NCBI RefSeq assembly: GCF_000374065.1
Contig: NZ_KB893312.1
Coordinates: 148,399-212,398, forward strand
Reading direction: 5' to 3'
Length of the DNA: 64,000 nucleotides
From: Spirosoma luteum DSM 19990
Lineage (GTDB): Bacteria; Bacteroidota; Bacteroidia; Cytophagales; Spirosomataceae
Below the pieces are notes generated by a model that ran no database searches, had not been told where the DNA came from, and saw only the letters and a program-made list of their open reading frames with translations. Position numbers and translations under genes: made by a program. The stretch's first letter is position 1; each line of letters begins with the position of its first letter. Shown piece by piece: positions 44,146 to 52,277 of the stretch.

Positions 44146-44354
44146 TACATATAGTCGTTAAAGTCGTCTAGTGGTGCATTGAAGTCAGAAGTAAGATCGT
44201 ACTTCCCCTTAGCGCTGCCAAATGTTCGTTTACGGGGCTTCTCCATTGACTCATTGCTGTACTTATTTTTAAGGAATTCAACATAATGTAATACCTCCAC
44301 CTTTAAATTTTCTGGTAGTTGGTAAAGTTGTGATATGATGAGTTTCTCTGTCAT
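44145..44354 (-). CDS. DUF2281 antitoxin
   Basis: A 69-residue DUF2281 protein. The N-terminal half (TEKLIISQLYQLPENLKVEVLHYVEFLKNKY) is the family helix pair; the C-terminal half (KRTFGSAKGKYDLTSDFNAPLDDFNDYM) is the extended segment that usually wraps the PIN partner and ends in DDF..YM. It is the first gene of the pair, so it is made before and in excess of the toxin, as expected. The pair probably controls its own promoter. Confidence 0.88.
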   Translation of the reverse strand: MTEKLIISQLYQLPENLKVEVLHYVEFLKNKYSNESMEKPRKRTFGSAKGKYDLTSDFNAPLDDFNDYM

Positions 44355-44399
44355 TATTGTATATCAACTTAATCTTTAACGCATTTTGTAGTTATGGGT

Positions 44400-44750
44400 C
44401 TACCTTTTACCAAAATTACACTGATAGCATAAAGAATCAATATTCTCAATGCTATCGCTGCCACCTTTATTCAATGGGGTGATGTGATCCTTCGTCCATA
44501 CGAATTTATACCTTTTGTCGGGCCTTTTTGGCATTGAAGACCAATGCCGATTGCATTTTGGGCACTTATTATACTGCTCTAATTTATCAAGCCACTCTCT
44601 TTTGGTGTGATTTCCCGAAGCCGCTTTTCTTCTTTGTAAATAAGTGAATGCTCTATTTTTTCGGCAAGTCTTACAGTATAAATGTACTACAGAAGTGGAT
44701 GAAGATGTCCAGGTGCCCCAATTATCTTGCTCACATTTGCTACAGATCAT
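44400..44750 (-). CDS. HNH endonuclease domain protein
   Basis: A 116-residue protein from the ATG at 44750 (MICSKCEQDNWG); the longer frame adds a hydrophobic tail that looks spurious. Two CxxC pairs (Cys3/6 with Cys26/29) make an N-terminal zinc finger. A second set (Cys63/66 with Cys108/111) holds the HNH fold, with DHITPLNKGGSD (Asp88, His89), Asn103, and Asn112 where most members have His. It is likely a DNA nicking or cutting nuclease. No methylase or transposase is adjacent, and it lies on the same A+T-rich islet as the toxin-antitoxin pair. The physiological role is unknown. Confidence 0.8.
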   Translation of the reverse strand: MICSKCEQDNWGTWTSSSTSVVHLYCKTCRKNRAFTYLQRRKAASGNHTKREWLDKLEQYNKCPKCNRHWSSMPKRPDKRYKFVWTKDHITPLNKGGSDSIENIDSLCYQCNFGKR

Positions 44751-44825
44751 TGTGTATGATGAAATGAAAGCAAGTAACAGCGAAAATGCAGTTGACTTCA
44801 ATAATTGTCATAAAGCACGATGGTT

Positions 44826-46340
44826 TTACCCCATCCGGTTGGCTTTCCACTTACTCCGCTGCGCCGTCGTCTGGGCAGGTGTTCCATTCGATTTCGGTTG
44901 GGCCGCGTTCGACTTCTGATTCTCCAGTAAGTAGGCAGCTAAAACAACGGCCAGTTCGCTCTCTGTAATATCGGGGGTGGGCGTTAGCTTGTCGGGGGTG
45001 AAGTACTTGCTCACAAAGCCCGTATCGAACTGGCCCGACCGGAAAGCCTCGTGCTCCATCACGAACCGGCAGAAGGGCAGCGTCGTTTGTACACCCGAAA
45101 TCTGATACTCATCAATGGCCCGAATCATTTTCTGAATGGCTTCTTCCCTCGATTCACCATAGGTAATCAGTTTGGCAATCATCGGGTCGTAATAAATCGG
45201 GATATCCATGCCCTGCTCAAATCCATCGTCTACCCGAACTCCATTGCCCTGGGGCCGTACGTACTTGTCGAGCGTACCCACGTCGGGCAGAAAATTATTG
45301 GCGGGGTCTTCGGCGTATACCCTTACTTCCAGGGCGTGGCCTTTCAGCTGCAAATCCGCCTGTTTGATGGCAAGCGGTTTACCTTCTGCAATGTAAATCA
45401 TCTGCTTTACCAGGTCGACGCCCGTAATTTGCTCCGTTACGGGGTGTTCTACCTGAAGGCGGGTGTTCATTTCCAGAAAGTAGAAATCCAGCTTTTCGTT
45501 GACGATGAATTCCACCGTACCTGCTCCGTAGTAGTTACAGGCGCGGGCCACATCAACGGCGGCACGGCCCATGGCTTCCCGGATTTCGGGGGTAAGAATG
45601 GCCGATGGAGCCTCTTCGATGACCTTCTGATGCCGACGCTGCACGGAACATTCCCGCTCGAACAAATGAATAATGTTGCCATGCTGATCGCCCAGTACCT
45701 GAATTTCGACGTGCCGGGGCGAGGTAACGTACTTCTCGATAAACACGGAACCATCGCCAAACGAAGAAATCGCTTCACTTACAGCCCGGTCCATCTGCTC
45801 ATCAAAATCGTCCTCTCTTTCCACTACGCGCATCCCCTTACCCCCCCCGCCTGCACTGGCTTTAATCAGGATGGGATAGCCGATTTTGGCTGAGATTACT
45901 TTGGCCTCCCCACGGTCGGTGATGGCCGCAGGCGTTCCCGGAACCATCGGAATGTTGTAATGGGCAACGGCCGCTTTGGCGGCTAACTTACTACCCATTA
46001 CCTCAATGCTTTCGGGCGAGGGACCAATGAAAATCAGGCCTGCATCGCGTACAGAGCGGGAGAAGGCTGCATTTTCGGACAGGAAACCGTAGCCGGGATG
46101 GATAGCATCTACTCCCAATTGCTTGCAAACATTGATGATTGCATCGGCCCGGAGATACGACTCCGACGAGGGGGGCGGACCAACACAAACCGCTTCGTCG
46201 GCATAGCGAACATGCAGGGCATTCCGGTCGGCCTCTGAATAGATGGCAACTGTCTTAATACCCATTTCGCGGGCGGCTCGCATAATACGTAAGGCAATTT
46301 CGCCCCGGTTGGCAACGAGAATTTTGTTGATAGTGGGCAT
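44826..46340 (-). CDS. accC: acetyl-CoA carboxylase biotin carboxylase subunit
   Basis: A 504-residue biotin carboxylase that carboxylates the biotin of AccB with ATP and bicarbonate, the first step of fatty-acid synthesis. It starts PTINKILVANRGEIALRIMRAAREMG, with the ATP-grasp glycine loop KASAGGGGKGMRVV, EKYVTSPRHVEIQVLGD, and ends 50 residues beyond the usual AccC length (about 450), in an Asn/Gln/Ala-rich tail (QKSNAAQPKSNG) of unknown use. The accB gene usually found next to it is absent here. It is divergent from the oxoamine-synthase gene, 167 bases away. Confidence 0.95.
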   Translation of the reverse strand: MPTINKILVANRGEIALRIMRAAREMGIKTVAIYSEADRNALHVRYADEAVCVGPPPSSESYLRADAIINVCKQLGVDAIHPGYGFLSENAAFSRSVRDAGLIFIGPSPESIEVMGSKLAAKAAVAHYNIPMVPGTPAAITDRGEAKVISAKIGYPILIKASAGGGGKGMRVVEREDDFDEQMDRAVSEAISSFGDGSVFIEKYVTSPRHVEIQVLGDQHGNIIHLFERECSVQRRHQKVIEEAPSAILTPEIREAMGRAAVDVARACNYYGAGTVEFIVNEKLDFYFLEMNTRLQVEHPVTEQITGVDLVKQMIYIAEGKPLAIKQADLQLKGHALEVRVYAEDPANNFLPDVGTLDKYVRPQGNGVRVDDGFEQGMDIPIYYDPMIAKLITYGESREEAIQKMIRAIDEYQISGVQTTLPFCRFVMEHEAFRSGQFDTGFVSKYFTPDKLTPTPDITESELAVVLAAYLLENQKSNAAQPKSNGTPAQTTAQRSKWKANRMG

Positions 46341-46427
46341 CGTTTTAGGGAGGCAGATTAGTACCGTTTGTCAATGATACAGATTTATGATAAAACAATC
46401 ATGGAATTGAATATTTCGGGTGTGAAT

Positions 46428-46457
46428 TTGTGCTACCAAAAGTTAACCGTATTTTTG
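46428..46457 (+). promoter_or_regulatory. consensus Bacteroidota promoter
   Basis: TTG at 46428-46430, a 19-base spacer and TATTTTTG at 46450-46457: a perfect match to TTG-N19-TAnnTTTG. Transcription would start near 46464, 44 bases before the start codon of the oxoamine-synthase gene. Confidence 0.75.
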
Positions 46458-46507
46458 CACTTATAGCGCAAAAAAAAAGGCTTCGGCCTGATAAACAACG
46501 GTAGATA

Positions 46508-47812
46508 GTGGATTTATTTGAGAAACTGCGTACTAACCAGGGTCCCATCGGTTCGCCCGCACGGGAGTTTAACGGACATCATTATTTCGCATTCCCTAAA
46601 CTCGAAGGAGAACTGGGTCCCCATATGCGTTTTCAGGGCAAAGAGGTTTTAAACTGGAGCCTGAACAATTACCTCGGTTTAGCTAACCACCCTGAGATAC
46701 GGAAAGTGGACGCCGAAGCATCGAAGGAGTGGGGTTTGGCTTACCCCATGGGTGCCCGTATGATGTCGGGTAACAGCGATCTTCACGAGCAGTTTGAGCG
46801 GGAACTCGCCCAGTTTGTCGGGAAAGAGGATGCGTTCCTGCTCAACTACGGTTACCAGGGAGTTATGTCGGCCATTGAAGCCATTGTGGATCACCGCGAT
46901 GTAATCGTTTACGATGCCGAATGCCATGCCTGTTTGATCGATGGAATCCGGCTGCACAAAGCCAAAATGGGTGAATACTATAAATTCAACCATAACGACA
47001 TGGAAAGCCTGGAGAAAAATCTCCAGCGGGCCACCAAAAAAGCAGCCGAAAAGGGTGGAAGCATCCTGGTCATTACCGAAGGCGTGTTTGGCATGTCGGG
47101 TAAAGTGGGTAGCCTGGATAAGATTGTAGCCCTTAAATCAACGTACGAATTTCGATTACTGGTTGACGATGCACATGGCTTTGGAACCATGGGCAAAACC
47201 GGCGCGGGCGTTGGTGAGCTGCTTGGTTGTCAGGATGGGATAGATTTGTACTTTTCCACGTTTGCCAAGTCCATGGCGGCTATCGGTGCTTTCATTGCGG
47301 CCGATCATGACATTATCATGTACCTTAAGTATAATATGCGGTCGCAGACGTACGCCAAAGCCCTACCAATGCCCTATGTGGTGGGTGGACTGAAGCGACT
47401 TGACATGATTCGCAACTCATCGGAGTTCCGGGATAAACTTTGGGAAAACGTTCGGGCGATACAGTCTGGACTGCGCGAGCGAGGTTTCGACATTGGCGAA
47501 ACCGAGTCGCCGGTAACGCCCGTGTTCCTGCACCATATAGAAGGGGGCGTTGCTGAAGTAGCTACGCTGACCAAGGATCTGCGCGATAATATGGGTGTGT
47601 TCTGTTCTATTGTCGTATACCCGGTTGTGCCAAAAGGTACAATCATGCTGCGGATCATTCCCACGGCTGCTCACTCGCAGGCCGATGTTGATTATACCCT
47701 GGACGCTTTTGCTAAAATGGGCGATAAGCTGAAGAAAGGCACTTATCGGGAAAATACCCCCTCTATAGACCCGAAAACGCTGGAAGTATCGGCGGAAGCA
47801 GCCACTGAGTAG
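46508..47812 (+). CDS. alpha-oxoamine synthase family enzyme (PLP)
   Basis: A 434-residue PLP-dependent enzyme of the alpha-oxoamine synthase group, which joins an amino acid to an acyl-CoA with loss of CO2 (KBL, BioF, SPT, CqsA-like). PLP-binding Lys254 is in STFAKSMAAIGAF, the PLP ring is held by DDAHGFG (residues 220-226), and the acyl-binding GYQGVMSA is present. It starts with GTG at 46508, 44 bases after the predicted transcription start. The long variant N-terminus (about 50 residues before the core) and the length are like proteins annotated as serine palmitoyltransferase or glycine C-acetyltransferase in Cytophagales. The product cannot be fixed from sequence. Confidence 0.9.
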   Translation: MDLFEKLRTNQGPIGSPAREFNGHHYFAFPKLEGELGPHMRFQGKEVLNWSLNNYLGLANHPEIRKVDAEASKEWGLAYPMGARMMSGNSDLHEQFERELAQFVGKEDAFLLNYGYQGVMSAIEAIVDHRDVIVYDAECHACLIDGIRLHKAKMGEYYKFNHNDMESLEKNLQRATKKAAEKGGSILVITEGVFGMSGKVGSLDKIVALKSTYEFRLLVDDAHGFGTMGKTGAGVGELLGCQDGIDLYFSTFAKSMAAIGAFIAADHDIIMYLKYNMRSQTYAKALPMPYVVGGLKRLDMIRNSSEFRDKLWENVRAIQSGLRERGFDIGETESPVTPVFLHHIEGGVAEVATLTKDLRDNMGVFCSIVVYPVVPKGTIMLRIIPTAAHSQADVDYTLDAFAKMGDKLKKGTYRENTPSIDPKTLEVSAEAATE

Positions 47813-47955
47813 GGTTTTTAGTAAAAAATTGGATTTTTTTGCCATTTTTTTGTTCAAGCTATTGCGCTGTATTAGAGAATGACTAAATTTCAGCCGAAAA
47901 CCGCGTTTTTAGCGGAATTTAGGCATTTTTAAACACTTAAACCCATACAATAGCT

Positions 47956-48138
47956 ATGGCACGTTTCGATGAAGTAAAGAATTTGATCATGTCACTGGAA
48001 GGTGATTTTGAGAAGTTCTACGAGAAAAATAACCAGGCTGCAGGTACCCGCGTTCGTAAAGGAATGCAGGATCTGAAGACGATGGCGCAGGAGATCCGTT
48101 CCGAAGTTCAAAATACCAAGAACACGACTCCAAGCTAG
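47956..48138 (+). CDS. histone H1-like protein, Hc1 family
   Basis: A 60-residue basic/acidic mixed protein of the Hc1-like family common in Bacteroidota. The sequence MARFDEVKNLIMSLEGDFEKFYEKNNQAAGTRVRKGMQDLKTMAQEIR is the whole domain; the long Lys-rich tail of chlamydial Hc1 is missing. It is likely a small DNA-associated protein that compacts the nucleoid. It has its own A+T-rich 140-bp upstream region and a very strong terminator. Confidence 0.9.
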   Translation: MARFDEVKNLIMSLEGDFEKFYEKNNQAAGTRVRKGMQDLKTMAQEIRSEVQNTKNTTPS

Positions 48139-48163
48139 TACTGGCTATAGTTTTAGTAGCCGT

Positions 48164-48211
48164 AAAAAAACTCTCTTGTCAGATTATAGATCTGATGAGA
48201 GAGTTTTTTTT
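48164..48211 (+). terminator. strong terminator after the Hc1-like gene
   Basis: ACTCTCTTGTCAGAT / ATCTGATGAGAGAGT (two G-T pairs) with an A7 tract before and T9 tract after, so it can work in both directions. Confidence 0.92.
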
Positions 48212-48302
48212 TGAAAGTCCGCAGCAACAGCAGCGCAATGCCTTATGGTTTCGGCATGAATCAGCTGACACCAAAAACCGCACCGTTTGGCTGGTCCGGA
48301 CT

Positions 48303-48713
48303 TCACCCAATCTTTTCTTTGTGCATCAGTGTAGCTGTACCGCGTGTAGTAACCTTACCCGTTTGTACGTCCCGGATTTCGCCCAGAATCTGAGCCGTGT
48401 GTTTGGACGAATCAATGGACTGCACGGTAAAGGTTGCCTCGTAATCTGTATCCACGAACATAGGCCGCAGGAACTCCAGGGTCTGACCCAGATAGACCGA
48501 ACCATAGCCCGGAAACTCGGTACCCAGTACTTTGGTGAATACACTGGCTCCCAGCATACCATGAATGATGGGGCGCTTGAAAGGTGTCTGGGCGGCAAAG
48601 TCAGCATTGAGGTGCAACGGATTATTGTCTCCCGTAACACGGGCAAAATCGACTACATCTTCCTGCGAAAACCGGAAAGCGTAACGATGGGTAGCATTGA
48701 GTCCAAATTCCAT
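48303..48713 (-). CDS. MaoC-family hydratase
   Basis: A 136-residue hot-dog fold protein of the MaoC/R-hydratase family, expected to add water to enoyl-CoA or enoyl-ACP. The ATG at 48713 begins MEFGLNATHRYAFRFSQED. Catalytic Asp and His appear in ARVTGDNNPLHLN; IIHGMLGASVFTKVLGTEFPG is the following helix. A perfect TAACTTTG -7 box lies on its strand at 48745-48752. The physiological substrate is not evident. Confidence 0.88.
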   Translation of the reverse strand: MEFGLNATHRYAFRFSQEDVVDFARVTGDNNPLHLNADFAAQTPFKRPIIHGMLGASVFTKVLGTEFPGYGSVYLGQTLEFLRPMFVDTDYEATFTVQSIDSSKHTAQILGEIRDVQTGKVTTRGTATLMHKEKIG

Positions 48714-48714
48714 G

Positions 48715-48807
48715 AAGGTAAATAATGAATGATGAATAGGCACACAAAGTTAATTCATTCCTGTAATCGTAACGGCGCATATCATTTATCATTCATCATT
48801 ACCTTCG
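48715..48807. repeat. imperfect inverted repeat in the maoC/acyltransferase divergent region
   Basis: AAGGTAAATAATGAATGATG at the left and TCATTCATCATTACCTTC at the right form mirror arms with a few mismatches, leaving about 45 bases between. Each arm abuts one of the two divergent genes. Confidence 0.5.
48745..48752 (-). promoter_or_regulatory. candidate maoC promoter -7 box
   Basis: TAACTTTG on the minus strand, a perfect TAnnTTTG match, 32 bases before the maoC start. No TTG is seen at the -33 distance. Confidence 0.4.
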
Positions 48808-48816
48808 TAGCTGATT

Positions 48817-50061
48817 ATGCTCAAAAACCTGTTTTCGCTTAATACGCCGACTGCGAAGCGCGTCTTTGGCCTGGATGTTATGCGGGCCATTGCTATTCTG
48901 ATGGTAGTGGATTCGCACGCCACTGTTGCCCTGAGTAAATACTACAATGGCAGTTTTCTGCACTATCTGCTGCCCGATGGTGTCGAGTTGTTTTTCGTTT
49001 TAAGCGGCTTTCTGATTGGCGGTATTTTAATTCGCTCTTACGAGAAGCAGGGGAGTTTTAACAGGAAGTTGCTGCTAAACTTCTGGACCCGTCGCTGGTT
49101 TCGTACCCTGCCAAATTATTATCTGGTACTGACCGGACTGATTGTTTTTGCCCTACTTCGCGCCTGGCGCAGTGGCTTGCATCATACCCTGCCCAACAAG
49201 GGAACACTGCTTAGCTACTACTTTTTTGTACAAAATTTCACCCACTTCATTCCCGATTTCTTTCCCGAAACCTGGAGTTTGTCCATCGAAGAGTGGTCAT
49301 ACATCACCCTGCCCCTGGTGCTTTGGGGCATGCACAGCCTGCTGGCTGCTCATTGGCCCCGTCAGCGTATTGTACTGGCTTCTGTTCTGTTCATCATTAT
49401 TGGTACTAATCTCTACCGGTTCATTACGGCCGTTCAGATTCCGCTTTCGGAAGGTGAATTAGGCTATCGGGGAATTGTGATAACCCGCCTTGACGCTATC
49501 TCATACGGCGTTCTGACGGCCTATGCCAGGCACTACTATCCGGCCCTCTGGAGTAATGAATCGCTGCGAAAACGATTGTTTATGGTTGGCCTTATTATGA
49601 CTGTGCTGACGGCTTTTGCGGCTTCTATATTTGTGTTGCATATTTACTTCGATCTGGGTGTCTTTCCGACTTATACGTTTTTCAAGCGCACATTCTACTA
49701 CCCGTTGATTGGTGTGAGTATGGCGCTGATTGTACCTTACATGGATGGCTGGCGGTCGGCTACCGGTTTATGGGGCCGTTTTGGCATCGCCCGGGCCATT
49801 ACGCACATCAGCCTGATTTCCTATTCAATGTATTTACTGAATCTGACACCTATTATGTTGAACATAGTGGAAAGAATTCCGACCACTTCCTGGACGGTTG
49901 GTTGGCTAAAAGTAGCCTTGTTCTGGGGGCTGGTGCTGGTTTTGTCAACTCTTCTGTTCAAATTTTTCGAGAAACCCGTTACTGAGCTTCGCGAAAATTT
50001 GTCGGCCAAAGAACCTACTCAACTGGTTAGTGAACGTGTTACCGGAGTGCCGGAGCGATAG
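48817..50061 (+). CDS. OafA/YrhL-type membrane acyltransferase
   Basis: A 414-residue multi-pass inner-membrane acyltransferase (acyltransferase 3 family). It begins with VFGLDVMRAIAILMVVDSHA, where the His of the first helix is catalytic in the family, followed by FFVLSGFLIGGILIRSY. TWSLSIEEWSYI is the family SxEE-type segment. About ten hydrophobic helices cover the rest. Family members O-acetylate peptidoglycan, lipopolysaccharide O-antigen or exopolysaccharide. It is divergent from maoC. The acceptor is not evident. Confidence 0.9.
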   Translation: MLKNLFSLNTPTAKRVFGLDVMRAIAILMVVDSHATVALSKYYNGSFLHYLLPDGVELFFVLSGFLIGGILIRSYEKQGSFNRKLLLNFWTRRWFRTLPNYYLVLTGLIVFALLRAWRSGLHHTLPNKGTLLSYYFFVQNFTHFIPDFFPETWSLSIEEWSYITLPLVLWGMHSLLAAHWPRQRIVLASVLFIIIGTNLYRFITAVQIPLSEGELGYRGIVITRLDAISYGVLTAYARHYYPALWSNESLRKRLFMVGLIMTVLTAFAASIFVLHIYFDLGVFPTYTFFKRTFYYPLIGVSMALIVPYMDGWRSATGLWGRFGIARAITHISLISYSMYLLNLTPIMLNIVERIPTTSWTVGWLKVALFWGLVLVLSTLLFKFFEKPVTELRENLSAKEPTQLVSERVTGVPER

Positions 50062-50112
50062 TGAAATGAGCAGGGTTAACCCGTCCTGCCAACTTGAAGG
50101 TATGGTTGAATC

Positions 50113-50796
50113 ATGAAAGGAAGTGAGTTGGATATCTGCCTGAGCAGGGGATATTTTCGGTCCCGGCAAGATGTTTTTACCCGGCAGTACGTGTTTTTTG
50201 AGGGGACGTACTACCCTGCTTACTGGTTACGCGTCGATTTGGCCAATGTCAGATTCGGTCTTAAGCAATCCAGATTACTTCGGGTGAACGAAAAATTTTC
50301 GGTGGCTATAAAGCCTTTTGTTCTCACGCAGGAGGTAGAAATAGTGTACAGTACCTATCGCAATAGTCTGGACTTTAACTCCTTCGAATCCATAGAGGCC
50401 TGCCTGATGGGTGGAGCTGCGCAAACGCTTTTTGATACGTACATCATCGAAATAAGGGATGGCTATAAGCTGATTGCCGGGGGAATTTTCGATACCGGAG
50501 AGCGGAGTGTTGCGGGCATCCTGAACTTTTATGACCCGGATTATCGAAAGTTAAGCCTGGGCAAGTACCTGATGCTGTTGAAAATACAGTACGCCCAACT
50601 TCATCAAAAAGCGTATTACTATCCCGGCTACCTGGTGGGGGGCTATAGTAAATTCGATTATAAGCTGTTTCCCTGCGAAGCAGCTACGCAGGTGCTGGAT
50701 AACAGCCGTAATCAGTGGCACCCTTTTTCGTGGGAAATCGTAACGTCTTTATTCCTCGACCGCCTGGCAAAGGATAGTCCGCTGGCGGTTAGATAA
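50113..50796 (+). CDS. arginyl-tRNA--protein transferase (ATE/Bpt)-like protein
   Basis: A 227-residue protein resembling the aminoacyl-tRNA-protein transferases of the ATE/Bpt family, which add Arg or Leu to protein N-termini and feed the N-degron pathway. The N-terminal part has FTRQYVFFEGTYYPAYWLRV; the C-terminal GNAT-like half has FDTGERSVAGILNFYDPDYRKLSLGKYLML, close to the family's DPD..KLSLG block. One Cys is at CLSRGY, but the usual paired N-terminal Cys are not seen. It starts 51 bases after the acyltransferase and ends 12 bases before a membrane protein gene, so it may be in an operon with the latter. Confidence 0.75.
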   Translation: MKGSELDICLSRGYFRSRQDVFTRQYVFFEGTYYPAYWLRVDLANVRFGLKQSRLLRVNEKFSVAIKPFVLTQEVEIVYSTYRNSLDFNSFESIEACLMGGAAQTLFDTYIIEIRDGYKLIAGGIFDTGERSVAGILNFYDPDYRKLSLGKYLMLLKIQYAQLHQKAYYYPGYLVGGYSKFDYKLFPCEAATQVLDNSRNQWHPFSWEIVTSLFLDRLAKDSPLAVR

Positions 50797-50808
50797 TCAA
50801 CTACGGGA

Positions 50809-51561
50809 ATGAATATCCTACTCCTCAAAGTAACACTCATGCCCTCGGTCATTGCGCTGGTCACGCTGGCCATTCGGAAATGGGGGAACCGGGCAGGCGG
50901 GCTGATTGGGAGTATGCCGTGGATTGCCGGACCTATACTTTTGTTTTTTATTCTGGAACAGGGCAAAACATTTGGTATTCATTCCATTCAGGGTTCTATG
51001 ACGGGTATCCTGGCGTTGATCAGTTTTTGCTTCAGCTACGCATCACTCTCCCGAAAACTGACCTGGTTACCTACCCTCCTGCTGTCATATGGCCTATATA
51101 CCATTACGGCAGTAATCTTCAACTATTTACAGCTCAGTTTGTGGTTGAGTTACGGGGTGGTGCTGGGATGCGTTTTACTGGCTCTCCGGCTATTTCCCGT
51201 CCCAGGGAATACGGCAATCACACCCCGGCGTTTGCCCTTCGACATTCTAATTCGGATGCTGGTGGCCACGTTGTTCGTGCTGGTTATTACCGGACTGGCT
51301 ACCGTTTTGGGGCCGAACTGGAGTGGTATCCTAACGCCGTTTCCCATCCTTACCTCAATTCTGGCCATTTTTACCCACACGCTTCAGGGCAGTGATGCCA
51401 CCATTCTGACGCTACGGGGGCTTTTGATCGGGTTGTTTGGGTTCACCACCTTCTTGTTCCTGCAAGCCTTTTTACTCCCTGAATTTTCGGTAGCTATTTC
51501 GTTCGGGATTGCCTTTCTGGTAAACGCCGGTATAAATCTGATTGCCAATCGGGTGTGGTAA
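50809..51561 (+). CDS. eight-helix membrane protein of unknown function
   Basis: A 250-residue integral membrane protein with about eight predicted helices and almost no extra-membrane domains. The N-terminal half (LMPSVIALVTLAIRKWGNRAGGLIGSMPW) and the C-terminal half (NWSGILTPFPILTSILAIFTH) look like two related repeats, as seen in GlpM-like or DMT-like proteins. I cannot place it further. It follows the ATE-like gene by 12 bases. Confidence 0.75.
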   Translation: MNILLLKVTLMPSVIALVTLAIRKWGNRAGGLIGSMPWIAGPILLFFILEQGKTFGIHSIQGSMTGILALISFCFSYASLSRKLTWLPTLLLSYGLYTITAVIFNYLQLSLWLSYGVVLGCVLLALRLFPVPGNTAITPRRLPFDILIRMLVATLFVLVITGLATVLGPNWSGILTPFPILTSILAIFTHTLQGSDATILTLRGLLIGLFGFTTFLFLQAFLLPEFSVAISFGIAFLVNAGINLIANRVW

Positions 51562-51640
51562 GTTTAAGTAACAGATAGTTGTATTTGTATCGCTCACGAA
51601 CGCAAATGATCACGCCGAAGACTAGCAACGAAATCTTCGG

Positions 51641-51940
51641 TTACTGTATTAACCGGCTACGCTCGTATATGACATCCGGGTCGAAGTCTAACGGCGCAGG
51701 ATGTTCACTCCCATCATAATCAATCATGGTCAGTAAGTCATCCCAATACAAGGTTCGGCCGTCTGTTTTTACCTGCGTAAATAATTTTTTATCAAGTAGT
51801 TTGTTTACAGGGCTATATGGCTTTGTGGTCGATTCAGCCAGCATGGGTTGTAAATCCACTTCGCGCACCTCACCTGTACTCCACAAGCAAATGACCTTAT
51901 ACGGCTTGACGGATATAATTTGTCGGATGCGTGGTAGCAT
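51641..51940 (-). CDS. DUF2442 protein
   Basis: A 99-residue DUF2442-family protein. The start (MLPRIRQIISVKPYKVICLWSTGEVREVDLQP) and the end (DGRTLYWDDLLTMIDYDGSEHPAPLDFDPDVIYERS) fit the family fold. Its ATG overlaps the stop of the DUF4160 gene by one base. DUF4160/DUF2442 pairs recur in bacterial genomes and are suspected to be toxin-antitoxin-like, without proof. Confidence 0.88.
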   Translation of the reverse strand: MLPRIRQIISVKPYKVICLWSTGEVREVDLQPMLAESTTKPYSPVNKLLDKKLFTQVKTDGRTLYWDDLLTMIDYDGSEHPAPLDFDPDVIYERSRLIQ

Positions 51941-52203
51941 TATTGAAGAGGTTTAATTTTCTTGAAACGGCCTGTTTCCTGTTGTAACAAATTGTAGTTT
52001 TCTATCAGTTCAGCACGGTGTAGTTGTACCCATGCCTGTACCAGCCGAGTTGGCTTCTTAGGCAAATTGCCAACAATTAATTCACCCGTCTCGATAGCGA
52101 ACATAGCCTCTTCCCCACTATATTCTGCATGAAAGTGAGGGGGCATGTGATCTTTAGCATACATATAAATAATGATACCGAAGAAGCGGCTTATTTCGGG
52201 CAT
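51940..52203 (-). CDS. DUF4160 protein
   Basis: An 87-residue DUF4160 protein from the ATG at 52203 (MPEISRFFGIIIYMY). The family signature AKDHMPPHFHAEYSGEEA is complete; the end has AWVQLHRAELIENYNLL. The longer frame runs into the clpB terminator and is rejected. It is the upstream gene of a two-gene unit with DUF2442; function unknown. Confidence 0.88.
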   Translation of the reverse strand: MPEISRFFGIIIYMYAKDHMPPHFHAEYSGEEAMFAIETGELIVGNLPKKPTRLVQAWVQLHRAELIENYNLLQQETGRFKKIKPLQ

Positions 52204-52228
52204 AATTGTGATTGACGTAAAAGTAGAC

Positions 52229-52263
52229 AAAAAAAGCCCGGCTACTTCGCAGCAGCCGGGCTT
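52229..52263 (-). terminator. terminator of clpB
   Basis: AAGCCCGGCT-N10-AGCCGGGCTT; on the minus strand it is followed by a run of T. It separates clpB from the DUF4160/DUF2442 pair. Confidence 0.9.
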
Positions 52264-52277
52264 CCCCATTTTATCAA

